Source of the DNA: Hyperoodon ampullatus
Lineage: Eukaryota > Chordata > Mammalia > Artiodactyla > Ziphiidae
DNA: 64,000 bases
Assembly (NCBI GenBank): GCA_949752795.1
Contig: OX457056.1
Coordinates: 200,571,654 to 200,635,653 of the forward strand
Reading direction: 5' to 3'
Shown here one piece after another: positions 11,646 to 23,475 of this stretch. The notes beneath the pieces were generated by a model. It did not search any database, was not told where the DNA came from, and saw only the letters and a program-made list of their open reading frames with translations. How positions within the stretch are numbered: the stretch's first letter is position 1; the number at the start of each line of letters is the position of its first letter. The position numbers and the translations under genes are program-made.

Positions 11646-11845
11646 CCAGGTCCTTTCGACGTTTATATTCATTAATGTTAACGTTGATTTCCTTGACTGC
11701 AAGGACTGCATTGGTTAAAGGCACTTTATCTGGGTGGGATTCAGGGGTGGAATTCAGCAACTCCATCAGCAGCAGTGGGTAGCGCATTACTCTCTGCACT
11801 GGTTTGATGAGGAAGGAGCCCAGGTTAATATAATTTGTGCATCCC
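11646..11845 (-). CDS. DNMBP: DNMBP exon: DH domain, catalytic core helix
   Basis: Exon of 200 nt with acceptor ccttctcttgaag and donor TGG|gtaaga. It encodes (W)[29 protein letters not shown] and on to ...EYKRRKDL. The [13 protein letters not shown] run is the most conserved DH segment, lining the GTPase-binding face, and is intact here. The exon ends in phase 1; the next exon completes Val. Confidence 0.96.
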
Positions 11846-12211
11846 CTTCAAGAGAAGGAAAAACAGAGACTTCAGTCAACTGTCAGTAACACAGGGCCTA
11901 CAGGTAGTATCTGTTATTCCTAATATAGCTCCGTTCTTTCACCCTACTTCCCAACTTCATTCATTCACATTTACTGGGCACCTAATAAACACCAGGCAGT
12001 GTTCTAGGTGCTGTGGATTTAGTAGTGACCCAAAAAAGTCCCTGCCCTGGTGGAAAGAGGCAGACAATAATCAAACAAACATTATATGAAGTGTCATTTG
12101 GTGGTAAGTGCTATGGAGGAAAATACAGCAAGGCAGGTCTACTTCTAGGTTTCTGTCTATAAAGGAAGAAAATAATGAAACGAGCTTCTGCATCAAGTGG
12201 CAAGAACTTAC
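11846..12211 (-). other. DNMBP intron downstream of the microexon
   Basis: A 366-bp intron. About 11940-12125 resembles a common old mammalian repeat (…actgggcacctaataaacacc…), family not assigned. Confidence 0.6.
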
Positions 12212-12229
12212 CATTCATTGTACAGGCTC
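12212..12229 (-). CDS. DNMBP: DNMBP 18-nt microexon in the DH domain
   Basis: Between the DH exons at 12840-12987 and 11646-11845 the expected protein needs S-L-Y-N-E-W. These codons are found as an 18-nt exon flanked by ctgccctgtag and gtaagt. With its neighbours it reads K-S-L-Y-N-E-W-G-C-T-N. Both sides are phase 2 and the length is a multiple of three, so skipping it would give K-G-C-T-N and keep the frame. The upstream intron has a pyrimidine tract (tttcttcttttc) followed by two TGC motifs before the AG. That layout is known from neural microexons controlled by SRRM4. Confidence 0.92.
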
Positions 12230-12839
12230 CTACAGGGCAGTGAGCATGAAAAGAAGAAACAGCGGATTAAAGAAAATACTGATGCTGATTTTCACATTCC
12301 TCTCAGAACATATTAGTCCAACTAATGCCTATTAGCTGGGCAGACAAAAACCACATGGGATAGAAGGGGAACTGTGAATGTCTATGGTGGCATATCTAGT
12401 CTATTAAAAAAAAGTCAATAAGCCCTTAACTTCACTTTGACCTACTTAGACATATATTATATCCTTATAGCCTGCCTCCCTAAGACAGGAGACTCTCACC
12501 TGATGGTCAAGAATAACTGACTTTATCTTCTTACCTTTTCTCTCATTTGGACCAAACTATCTTCCTGGCAGCTTCTTACCTGAAAATACTAACTTAATAC
12601 TTTGTGTGTATAGATAAAAGTGATTTTAATGGATAAAACTACAGGAAGCTACTTAAGATTTCCATGATATAGAATGGGAAAAGGCAAGTTACATAACAGG
12701 ACCTATGATAATGTATCACTTATGTTTAAAATATGATAGATCCATAGATGTCATAAGAAGTCTAGACATAGACATGGGAGTGACTTCCAAAAGGCAGAAC
12801 TAAAGAGCTATGATGGAATGAAGTGCTCAAAACTCCTAC
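12230..12839 (-). other. DNMBP intron upstream of the microexon
   Basis: A 610-bp intron. The 3' part next to the microexon has the pyrimidine/TGC layout described there. About 12600-12780 looks like an old L1 3' end. Confidence 0.6.
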
Positions 12840-12987
12840 TTAAGATCTGCCAAGGAGTCCTGAAGATGCTTCTGGATCTTCTCATCCTTCTCATATATTT
12901 CCAGCAATGAGATGGCCTCATCATGATTCTGGCAATAAACCTTGTATGTTCCTTCAAGCTCATCTCGGTGATCAAGAAACACCGGTC
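12840..12987 (-). CDS. DNMBP: DNMBP exon: DH domain, third part
   Basis: Exon of 148 nt encoding (G)[18 protein letters not shown] to ...HLQDSLADL, then two bases (AA) of a Lys codon (phase 2). The donor AA|gtagga is ordinary; the acceptor (gtgtatattccaaag) has a poor pyrimidine tract. An open frame of 66 codons in another register overlaps and is a shadow; the phase that joins its neighbours gives clear DH sequence. Confidence 0.94.
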
Positions 12988-13158
12988 CTTTGGAATATAC
13001 ACAAACATACAGTGTTTTTTAGTAACTTTCTTCTCAGCATTCTAAATGGAAGGTATATAACCAAACTTTAATACCAGATAATCCTATCACAAGAAATGAG
13101 AATAAGACTATCATTCAAATTAATATGATATTTCCATGTAACAGCTTAAAATTCTACT

Positions 13159-13359
13159 TTTTTTTTTGTGGTACACGGGCCTCTCACTGTTGTGGCCTCT
13201 CCCGTTGCGGAGCACAGGCTCTGGACGCGCAGGCTCAGCGGCCATGGCTCACGGGCCCAGCCGCTCCGCGGCATGCGGGATCTTCCCGGACCGGGGCACG
13301 AACCCGCGTCCCCTGCATCGGCAGGCGGACTCTCAACCACTGTGCCACCAGGGAAGCCC
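13159..13359 (-). mobile_element. CHR-type SINE (young form)
   Basis: Full young form, reverse orientation, ending accactgtgccaccagggaa. Target duplication aaaattctact at 13148-13158 and 13360-13370. Confidence 0.93.
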
Positions 13360-13433
13360 AAAATTCTACTTATTTAAAGCAAAATTTAAGAGCACTCTCT
13401 CATCCGTGTACTTATTTTTCAGAACGCATACAC

Positions 13434-13460
13434 ATGCACACGTGCGTGCACACACACACA
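13434..13460. repeat. (CA)n-rich simple repeat
   Basis: Alternating CA/GT with interruptions. Confidence 0.7.
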
Positions 13461-13678
13461 GCTGGTCCCTGAAACAGAGTCCAGTCCCTTTTCCGTCAGG
13501 CAGAGTAAGGCATTTGCAAGTACTCTCCATATAGGCATGTGATCAGAACCTGTAAAGAGCCCTCAGCTCTCTAAGCCCCAAATCTCCACAGGGGTGAAGA
13601 GATCCTTCTACGGCAGCAGCTTCCAACCTTTTCTTTGCATGTAAATACACAGGACTATGAAGTTTATCATATTAATAA

Positions 13679-13709
13679 ATATATTAATTTATAATATAAA
13701 TTAATATAT
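13679..13709. repeat. Perfect AT-only inverted repeat
   Basis: Arms 13679-13693 and 13695-13709 (15 bp) pair perfectly around one base, all A/T. It sits in a 70-bp AT-only tract (about 13672-13742). Confidence 0.93.
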
Positions 13710-15334
13710 AAATATATTAATAATATATTATATAAATATAAAACCCCCTGAATCTATGATATAATAATATGTGTATTTCTTTATAAAGCACTGAATAGCA
13801 GAACATAGCAATGAATCTAATAATCACCATAATTTCAAAGTATGATGAGTGACACAAGAAACTGGTATAACGTGTTGTTTCTGGTCATTGCTGGAATTTC
13901 GAGATACTGCAACAACTTAATGTGATATGAGCATGTGACTTCAGTTGGTGACAAAGTCACTGTTCCCTACAGTCATACCTTAAATCAATGCTAAATTTCT
14001 GTTATAAATTAAGAAACTTCTATATAAGTTGGTGGACTACTTGAAATCTACTCATGGACCCCTGGTCTACACCATTTGGGCATAGGAATAATTCCTAAGC
14101 AAACTTCCCCAGAGCAATTTCATTTAGATCAGCTGCCTGAATGTGCCGATTCCCTGAATTGTTAAAACTGCTCTTCCTCTTGCCCCTCTTCCCTCTGTGT
14201 ACTTGGTCCTTCCTTCTTCAGCCTGCACTGCTCCCCAAAAGACAACGTCCTCTCATCCTTGAGCTCCTCCCTCAAAATATGACCCTACTTACTGCATCCC
14301 CTATAACTATTTCTCCCAGCTGCTCTGGGCATACACCCCTTCCCTCAGGGAACCCCATCCCTTTCTCTACAAGGCCACCTCTGTTCCCTCCATGTTGTGT
14401 CCTATGGAATTCCCTATTCTCGTGCAGAGCACCTTCTATTTAAATGAAATGTATTTCCTTAATTATAGCTCCTTCCAAAAGAGAGCCTTGACTGTGTCCA
14501 CACAAACCACACTCGCACTGCTGTCCAACTGGCAGCCTTTCTTTGTCTAATCCTGTGACTCAACAAGCACAGGAGTTAAGAGTGGGGCTGCTTCCTTTTG
14601 ACCCTCAGGGCCACTATGGAATCCCTGAGCCACCAATGTCTTTATCCAGTTTCACCATCCGGTATTTGCCTGTCTTCTCCCCTTCATAGCCATTCCCCAC
14701 CAGCACTCCCAGAACCCTCACTCTCACACCGGTTACTCTGCACCTCCTCCATTCATGGGTTTTACCCTCCCTGATGGTGACTCTTCTACATCAACTACAA
14801 ACTAACAAAGCTACAACTTAATTTACAGTGTCTTTCAAATTTGGGTCAAAACCCATGAATGGGTCATGGAATCTCCTTTATGGGTATGATCAGCACATTT
14901 TTGAGGAAATGAAATGGAATAGAAAAGAAAATAACAGAAAACATTGAACATAGTAAAAGTAAGCACAGACACACACACACAAACATGTATCCTGGTCATT
15001 AGGTAAAATGTATTTCTTTCTGTGGAACATGTTTAAAATTATTAAAAAAAAGCCAGTTCCTTAGATATTACTACATATCCAGAGTCTCCTGGTACTTCTT
15101 CTTCATCTCAGCCTCCTCGTCTTCTAAATCATCCAAGCCCTGAACACCTACCATTCTCTCCTTCCCTGTGGACCCTGTCCTGGCTGTAACTAGAATCCTT
15201 CTCCAATCAGGCCTATAAGTTAATTCAATGATGCTTTTTCCAGCATCCTGGATTACCCTGGATTTTCACCAAGTTATCCCCTCACTGTATACTTTTCCAT
15301 TTTTATTCCTGGGTCATAAAAACTGCTTGGAAGG

Positions 15335-15638
15335 CATACTTTTATTAAAAGGGGAGTTAAGGCGTAGTGCAGAACTGTTTGAATAGTATGCTACTGTTTA
15401 TATAAATTTTTTAAATGGGGATGGGGGACCAGGGTAGAGAAATACATATGTAATTGCTGTTATGATAAACTATCTCTGGAAGGAGATATAAGAAAACTGG
15501 TAACATTAGTTGCTTCCGGTTGAGAAGAGCTGGGTGGCAGGGGACAGATAGAAGAGTTTTCATTAAGCAGTTCTTGGTACCTTTCAAATTTTGTGCCATG
15601 TGAATGTATTAAAAATAAGTTACATTTAAAATATACAC
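15335..15638 (+). mobile_element. Probable old L1 3' end
   Basis: Text resembling decayed L1 3' UTR (tatgctactgtttatataaa; aattttgtgccatgtgaatg). Family and limits are uncertain. Confidence 0.4.
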
Positions 15639-15639
15639 A

Positions 15640-15851
15640 GGGCTTCCCTGGTGGTGCAGTGGTTGAGAGTCCGCCTGCCGATGCAGGGGACACGGGTTCG
15701 TGCCCCAGTCCAGGAGGATCCCACATGCCGCAGAGCGGCTGGGCCCATGAGCCATGGCCACTGGGCCTGCGCATCTGGAGCCTGTGCTCCTCAACGGGAG
15801 AGGCCACAACGGTGAGAGGCCCGCGTACCAGAAAAAAAACCAAACAAAAAA
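15640..15851 (+). mobile_element. CHR-type SINE (young form)
   Basis: ggcttccctggtggtgcagt head, ccacaacggtgagaggcccg near the end, then an A-rich tail running into an (AT)n tract. Confidence 0.92.
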
Positions 15852-15856
15852 CCCAC

Positions 15857-15892
15857 ATATATATATATAATATGTATTATATATTAAAATAA
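15857..15892. repeat. (AT)n microsatellite
   Basis: AT alternation following the SINE tail. Confidence 0.8.
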
Positions 15893-16299
15893 ATTAAACT
15901 TAAGCAAAATAAAACATTGCTTATGCAATTCATGTCAATCTGCCCTTTGCTAGTGGCTCAGTGAAGCTTTAATTTGCCTTCCCTGACTTCTCAGAACCTT
16001 CCCTTAACAGACATTCAAAACCTTGTCCTTTATTAATTCCCCACTGAATGCACTGCTTGGCCTCCTGGTGGACCAAGACTGGAGCCCCCAGGCTGGTGCT
16101 CTCATCCAACCTCGGCTTCGCCTATTGCATATCACGGTCACTGCACACTGTCCCTCCTAGTAAAGCTCTGAGCCGGCCGGTTCCTAGGCCCTCTCCTCCC
16201 CCATCCTCTGCATGCCTTCAGCTCATCTCACTCGGCTACCTAAATCCTCGGTTGTCTTGGGACAAGAAGGAGAAGGGAAAAACAAAAATAAACAGCTGA

Positions 16300-19198
16300 C
16301 AGGTTGTGCATTTCTAAGAATTTGTCCATTTCTTCCAGGTTGTCCATTTTATTGGCATAGAGTTGCTTGTAGTAATCTCTCATGATCCTTTGTATTTCTG
16401 CAGTGTCAGTTGTTACTTCTCCTTTTTCATTACTAATTCTCTTGATTTGAGTCTTCTCCCTTTTTTTCTTGATGAGTCTGGCTAATGGTTTATCAATTTT
16501 GTTTATCTTCTCAAAGAACCAGCTTTTAGTTTTATTGATCTTTGCTATCGTTTCCTTCATTTCTTTTTCATTTATTTCTGATCTGATCTTTATGATTTCT
16601 TTCCTTCTGCTAACTTTGGGGGTTTTTTGTTCTTCTTTCTCTAATTGCTTTAGGTGCAAGGTCAGGTTGTTTACTCCAGATGTTTCCTGTTTCTTAAGGT
16701 GGGATTGTATTGCTATAAACTTCCCTCTTAGAACTGCTTTTGCTGCATCCCATAGGTTTTGGGTTGTCGTGTCTCCACTGTCATTTGTTTCTAGGTATTT
16801 TTTTATTTCCTCTTTGATTTCTTCAGTGATCACTTCGTTATTAAGTAGTGTATTGTTTAGCCTCCATGTGTTTGTATTATTTACAGATCTTTTCCTGTAA
16901 TTGATATCTAGTCTCATAGCATTGTGGTCAGAAAAGATACTTGATACAATTTCAATTTTCTTAAATTTACCAAGGCTTGATTTGTGACCCAAGATATGAT
17001 CTATCCTGGAGAATGTTCCATGAGCACTTGAGAAAAATGTGTATTCTGTTGTTTTTGGAAGGAATGTCGTATAAATATCAATTAAATCCATCTTGTTTAA
17101 TGTATCATTTAAAGCTTGTGTTTCCTTATTTATTTTCATTTTGGATGATCTGTCCATTGGTGAATGTGGGGTGTTGACCAGAAAACTACTAGAGCTAATC
17201 AATGAATTTGGTAAAGTAGCAGGATACAAAATTAATGCACAGAAATCTCTGGCATTCCTGTTCACTAATGTTGAAAAATCTGAAAGTGAAATCAAGAAAA
17301 CACTCCCATTTACCACTGCAACAAAAAGAATAAAATATCTAGGAATAAACCTACCTAAGGAGACAAAAGACCTGTATGTAGAAAATTATAAGACACTGAT
17401 GAAAGAAATTAAAGATGATACAAATAGATGGAGAGATATACCATGTTCTTGGATTGGAAGAATCAACATTGTGAAAATGACTCTACTACCGAAAGCAATC
17501 TACAGATTCAATGCAATCCCTATCAAACTACCACTGGCATTTTTCACAGAACTAGAACAAAAAATTTCAAAATTTGTTTGGAAAAACAAAAGACCCCGAA
17601 TAGCCAAAGCAATCTTGAGAACGAAAAACGGAGCTGGGGGAATCAGGCTCCCTGACTTCAGACTATGCTACAAAGCTACAGTAATCAAGACAGTATGGTA
17701 CTGGCACAAAAACAAAAGGATAGATCAATGGAACAGGATAGAAAGCACAGAGATAAACCAATGCACATATGGTCACCTTATCTTTGATAAAGGAGGCAGA
17801 AATGTACAGTGGAGAAAGGACAGCCTCTTCAATAAGTGGTGCTGGGAAAACTGGACAGGGACATGTAAAAGTATGAGATTAGATCATTCCCTAACACTAT
17901 ACACAAAAATAAGCTCAAAATGGATTAAAGACCTAAATGTAAGGCCAGAAACTATCAAACTCTTAGAGGAAAACATAGGTAGAACACTCTACGACATAAA
18001 TCACAGCAAGATCCTTTTGGACCCACCTCCTAGAGAAATGGAAATAAAAACAAAGATAAACAAATGGGACCTAATGAAACTTCAAAGCTTTTGCACAGCA
18101 AAGGAAACCATAAACAAGACCAAAAGACAACCCTCAGAATGGGAGAAAATATTTGCAAATGAAGCAACTGACAAAGGATTAATCTCCAAAATTTATAAAC
18201 AGCTCATGCAGCTCAATAGCAAAAAAACAAACAACCCAATCCAAAAATGGGCAGAAGACTTAAATAGGCATTTCTCCAAAGAAGATATACAGACTGCCAA
18301 CAAACACATGAAAGAATGCTCAACATCATTAATCATTAGAGAAATGCAAATCAAAACTACAATGAGATATCATCTCACACCAGTCAGAATGGCCATCATC
18401 AAGAAATCTAGAAACAATAAATGCTGGAGAGGGTGTGGAGAAAAGGGAACACTCTTGCACTGCTGGTGGGAATGTGAATTGGTACAGCCACTATGGAGAA
18501 CAGTATGGAGGTTCCTTAAAAAACTAAAAATAGAACTACCATATGACCCAGCAATCCCACTACTAGGCATATACCCTGAGAAAACCATAATTCAAAAAGA
18601 GACATGTACCAAAATGTTCATTGCAGCTCTATTCACAATAGCCCGGAGCTGGAAACAACCTAAGTGTCCATCATCGGATGAATGGATAAAGAAGATGTGG
18701 CACATATATACAATGGAATATTACTCAGCCATAAAAAGAAACGAAACTGAGCTATTTGTAATGAGGTGGATAGACCTAGAGTCTGTCATACAGAGTGAAG
18801 TAAGTCAGAAAGAGAAAGACAAATACCGTATGCTAACACATATATATGGAATTAAAAAAAAAAAAAAATGTCATGAAGAACCTAGGGGTAAAACGGGAAT
18901 AAAGACACAGACCTACTTGAGAATGGACTTGAGGATATGGGGAAGGGGAAGGGTAAGCTGTGACAAAGGGAAAGAGAGGCATGGACATATATACACTACC
19001 AAACGTAAGGTAGATAGATAGTGGGAAGCAGCCGCAGAGCACAGGGAGATCAGCTCGGTGCTTTGTGACCGCCTGGAGGGGTGGGATGGGGAGGGTGGGA
19101 GGGAGGGAGATGCATGAGGGAGGGGATGTGGGAACAGATGTATATGTATGACTGATTCACTTTGTTATAAAGCAGAAACTAATAAAAAAAAAAAAAAA
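16300..19198 (+). mobile_element. Twin-primed (5'-inverted) young L1
   Basis: 16300 to about 17178 is L1 ORF2 on the minus strand (open frame; end of the endonuclease with [10 protein letters not shown] and SDHNAMRLD, then the following linker). At about 17178 the direction flips, and plus-strand ORF2 runs from [20 protein letters not shown] to its end near 18860, then 3' UTR and an A-tail at about 19183-19199. The segment with the reverse-transcriptase core is missing between the two parts. Both frames are uninterrupted, so the insertion is young. The plus part keeps the Cys-rich [18 protein letters not shown]. Possible target copies: aacagctga at 16291-16299 and aaccagctga at 20722-20731. 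Confidence 0.93.
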
Positions 19199-19200
19199 AG

Positions 19201-20720
19201 ACAGTATGGTACTGGCACAAAAACAAAAGGATAGATCAATGGAACAGGATAGAAAGCACAGAGATAAACCAATGCACATATGGTCACCTTATCTTTGATA
19301 AAGGAGGCAGAAATGTACAGTGGAGAAAGGACAGCCTCTTCAATAAGTGGTGCTGGGAAAACTGGACAGGGACATGTAAAAGTATGAGATTAGATCATTC
19401 CCTAACACCATACACAAAAATAAGCTCAAAATGGATTAAAGACCTAAATGTAAGGCCAGAAACTATCAAACTCTTAGAGGAAAACATAGGTAGAACACTC
19501 TGTGACATAAATCACAGCAAGATCCTTTTGGACCCACGTCCTAGAGAAATGGAAATAAAAGCAAAAATAAACAAATGGGACCTAATGAAACTTCAAAGCT
19601 TTTGCACAGCAAAGGAAACCGTAAACAAGACCAAAAGACAACCCTCAGAATGGGAGAAAATATTTGCAAATGAAGCAACTGACAAAGGATTAATCTCCAA
19701 AATTTATAAGCAGCTCATACAGCTCAATAGCAAAAAAACAAACAACCCAATCCAAAAATGGGCAGAAGACCTAAATAGACATTTCTCCAAAGAAGATATA
19801 CAGACTGCCAACAAACACATGAAAGAATGCGCAACATCATTAATCATTAGAGAAATGCAAATCAAAACTACAATGAGATATCATCTCACACCAGTCAGAA
19901 TGGCCATCATCAAAAATTCTAGAAACAATAAATGCTGGAGAGGGTGTGGAGAAAAGGGAACACTCTTGCACTGCTGGTGGGAATGTGAATTGGTACAGCC
20001 ACTATGGAGAATGGTATGGAGGTTCCTTAAAAAACTAAAAATAGAACTACCATATGACCCAGCAATCCCACCACTGGGCATACGCCCTGAGAAAACCATA
20101 ATTCAAAAAGAGACATGTACCAAAATGTTCATTGCAGCTCTATTTACAATAGCTCGGAGATGGAAACAACCTAAGTGTCCCTCACTGGATGAATGGATAA
20201 AGAAGATGTGGCACATATAGACAATGGAATATTACTTAGCCATAAAAAGAAACGAAAATGAGCTATTTGTAATGAGGTGGATAGACCTAGAGTCTGTCAT
20301 ACAGAGTGAAGTAACTCAGAAAGAGAAAGACAAATACTGTATGCTAACACATATATATGGAATTTAAGAAAAAAAAATGTCATGAAGAACCTAGGGGTAA
20401 GACAGGAATAAAGACACAGACCTACTAGAGAATGGACTTGAGGATATGGGGTGGGAGAAGGGGAAGCTGTGACAAAGCGAGAGAGAGGCATGGACATATA
20501 TACACTATCAAACATAAGGTAGATAGCTAGTGGGAAGCAGCCGCATAGCACAGGGAGATCAGCTCGGTGCTTTGCGACCGCCTGGAGGGGTGGGATAGGG
20601 AGGGTGGGAGGGAGGGAGACGCAAGAGGGAAGGGATATGGGAACAGATGTATATGTATAACTGATTCACTTTGTTATAAAGCAGAAACTAATAAAAAATA
20701 AAAAATAAATAAATATAAAA
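19201..20720 (+). mobile_element. Second truncated L1, directly after the first
   Basis: Begins at gacagtatggtactggcaca, the same text as 17689 in the first L1, and runs through the ORF2 end and 3' UTR to an A-rich tail. It matches 17689-19190 closely but with many single differences, including TAG at 20218-20220. It lies in or against the A-tail of the first element. Confidence 0.92.
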
Positions 20721-21120
20721 AAACCAGCTGATTTGTATGGGGGTGAGATTATGGATGTTCTGTTTTCACTTCCTCTTTTATTGTTGTCATAATACACAGG
20801 TAATAAAACAAATTGAAAAAAATGTTTGATTAATAATTAATTCCTTTCAGATACCAATCAGTTTCTCTCATTTCTTTCATAATTCAAATTAATAACCTAT
20901 ACATACTTATTTCAAGTGCCTTATGAAACCCTATAAATTGGTTTTTATGCTTTATAGGGTGACCTCTATAAAAATGGGGTCACCATGGCTACCTCTAATC
21001 AATGTGCTTCTCCTTCCTCAACCTCCCTGACCTCTGACCTCTCCAATTAAACTGAGAGCAGGACCCCAGGCTTCAGTTTCTCTTGCAGCTGTTCTGTACA
21101 GAATTTAAAAGCATATGCAG

Positions 21121-21340
21121 GGCTTCCCTGGTGGCGCAGTGGTTCAGAGTCCGCCTGCCGATGCAGGGGACACAGGTTCGTGCCCCGGTCCGGGAAGATC
21201 CCATATGCCGCGGAGCGGCTGGGCCCATGAGCCATGGCCGCTGAGCCTGCGCGTCTGGAGCCTGTGCTCCGCAATGGGAGAGGCCAGAACAGTGAGAGGC
21301 CCGCATAACGCAAAAAAAATAAAAAAAAAATAAAAAAAAT
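21121..21340 (+). mobile_element. CHR-type SINE (young form)
   Basis: Full-length form with an A-rich tail. Exact target duplication aaaagcatatgcag at 21107-21120 and 21341-21354. Confidence 0.94.
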
Positions 21341-21374
21341 AAAAGCATATGCAGAGATGACAGAAAAGACCTGA

Positions 21375-21560
21375 GTCTGAATGTCAGTCCCATCAAGTAC
21401 TAGCCATGTGACCCTGAGCAAATTACTTCCTGCTGTAAGTCTCAGTTTCCAATCTGTAAAGTAAGATTAATAGCAGCTAAACCTCATAGGGTTATTGTAG
21501 GCAACAAGTGTGATAAAGCTTGACATGCCTTGAAAGGGTGTGTGGAGTACAATAAACACC
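21375..21560 (+). mobile_element. MIR relic
   Basis: MIR core text: tagccatgtgaccctgagca, cagtttccaatctgtaaag, then catagggttattgt. Confidence 0.75.
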
Positions 21561-21699
21561 GGAGAAATGTTAACAAAGTTGCACTATCACCTAACATCCC
21601 ACAGCCATTCCTGCAGGAGGGCAGAGCCCTGACTGTTCTTATGTCCATTTCTCTCCCAGGAGAGTCAGGTTAACACCACCTAGCCTAAGTCAACATCAT

Positions 21700-22735
21700 G
21701 AGCCTATTCCCCTCTCTAGTGATGTGTGTAGGCATATGCATGTGACCCAGCTCTGGCCAATGAGAAACAAAGAGAATTCTGTTGAGGGGGCTCTGGAAAG
21801 ACTGCTTACTCTTAAACGACGCAGGGTCAATTTTTCCTTCTGCTAGATGTTGTGATGTGTGTAGTGGAATGGCTAGAACTGTGGTAGCATTTTGTCACTA
21901 TGATTCCAATAATACAGCAAAGTGATAGGATGTCCCCTCCCATAAGGCACCAGAGCTGGTCTATATGACCAACAGAATATGGCAGAAGTGATGGTATATA
22001 GTATCTGAGATCAGGTTATAGAAGACACTGGGGGGACTTCCCTGGTGGCGCAGTGGTTAAAGATCCGCCTGCCAATGCAGGGGACACGGGTTCGAGCCCT
22101 GGTCCAGGAAGATCCCACATGCTGGGGAGCAACTGAGCCTGTGCACCACAACTACTGAGCCTGTGCTCTAGAGCCCACGAGCCACAACTACTGAGCCTGT
22201 GTGCCACAACTACTGAAGCCTGTGCACCTAGAGCCCATGCTCTGCAACAAGAGAAGACACTGCAATGAGAAGCACCCCAGCGAAGAGTAGCCCCGCTCGC
22301 CGCAACTAGAGAAAGCCCGCGCACAGGAATGAAGACCCAACGCAGCCAAAAATAAAAATAAATTAAAAAAAAAAAAAAAAAAAGAAGACACTGGCTCCCA
22401 TCTTGAGCTTCCTCTTCCTCTTGGATTGCTCACTTTGAGGAAAGCCAGCTGCCATGTCCTGAGGTCATGAAGATGGTGAAGAGGCTCACATGACAAGGAA
22501 CTGAGGCTTGATGAGCTGAGTGAGCTTTTGGAACTGGATCACTGACTGAGCCCCAGATGACAGCAGCCCAGATAACAGCTTGACTCCAACCTCATGAGAG
22601 ATCCTGAGCCAGAATCACCTAGCTAAGCCACTCCCAGATTGCTGAACCACAGGAAAGTGACCTAACATGTTTCTAGTTTTAAGGCACTAAATTTTAGTAT
22701 AGTTTGTTACACAGCAATAGATAACTAACACAATT
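21700..22735 (+). mobile_element. Old LTR-like repeat (MaLR type?), split by a SINE
   Basis: The end, with tttaaggcactaaat and gtttgttacacagcaatag followed by ataactaacac, resembles the 3' end of old mammalian MaLR LTRs. No coding sequence. The family call is tentative. Confidence 0.4.
22032..22383 (+). mobile_element. CHR-type SINE (long form)
   Basis: Long form with internal repeats of cacaactactgagcctgtg. Target duplication gaagacactgg at 22021-22031 and 22384-22394. Confidence 0.93.
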
Positions 22736-22817
22736 CCCTTGTTTATAAGAAATAATTGTTTTTCAAACATTTTGACAATGACCCACATGAATAAATACAT
22801 TTAAAATCATGACTCAG

Positions 22818-23169
22818 GGCTTCCCTGGTGGCACAGTGCTTGAGAATCTGCCTGCCAATGCAGGGGACACGGGTTCAAGCCCCGGTCCAGGAAGATCCCA
22901 CATGTCGCGAAGCAACTAAGCCTGTGCGCCACAACTACAGAGCCTGCGCTCTAGAGCCCGCAAGCCACAACTGCTGAGCCCGCGTGCCACAACTACTGAA
23001 GCTCACGAGCCTAGAGCCTGTGCTCCACAACAAGAGAAGCCACCGCAATAAGAAGCCTCCGCACCGCAACGAAGAGTAGCCCCTGCTCACAGCAACTAGG
23101 GAAAGCCCGTGTGCAGCAATGAAGACTCAACGCAGCCAAAAATAAAATTAATTAATTAATTAAAAAAAA
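22818..23169 (+). mobile_element. CHR-type SINE (long form)
   Basis: Long form with an (ATTA)n/A tail. Target duplication aaatcRtgactcag at 22804-22817 and 23170-23183. Confidence 0.93.
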
Positions 23170-23350
23170 AAATCGTGACTCAGTACACATATACAAAGAA
23201 TTGGAAAAAAGTTTCAAAAACTATAGTTATTATTTATAGTACATTCTGATATTTTCTATTAGTGGAAAAATATATATTGGGTGCTAATTTTTTTTAGAGA
23301 CCATTCAGTAGTTTTTGTTTTATTAATAAGACTATAAATAAAGAAAGGCA

Positions 23351-23475
23351 TCTTTTTTTTTTTTTTTTTTGGCCACATGGCTTGCAGGATTCTTAGTTCC
23401 CTGACCAGCGATCGAACCCAGGTGCTCTGAAGTGGAAGCTCAGAGTCCTAACCACTGGACTGCCAGGGAATTCCC
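23351..23475 (-). mobile_element. CHR-type SINE (short)
   Basis: Reverse orientation, T-tract first, ending actgccagggaattccc. Target duplication aagaaaggca at 23341-23350 and 23476-23485. Confidence 0.92.

Noticed and set aside
13159..13359. tRNA gene in SINE heads
   Set aside because: The tRNA-like promoter boxes belong to SINEs (T/A tail, target duplications); no complete cloverleaf was seen.
14141..14443. 100-aa hydrophobic plus-strand frame
   Set aside because: CT-rich intron sequence with no recognisable family, splice context or repeat of the frame; likely chance.
16240..17316. 358-aa minus-strand open frame as a gene
   Set aside because: It is L1 ORF2 ([19 protein letters not shown]) in the inverted half of a twin-primed element.
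17093..19021. 642-aa plus-strand open frame as a gene
   Set aside because: It is the ORF2 C-terminal part of the same L1; the first residues come from the inverted segment.
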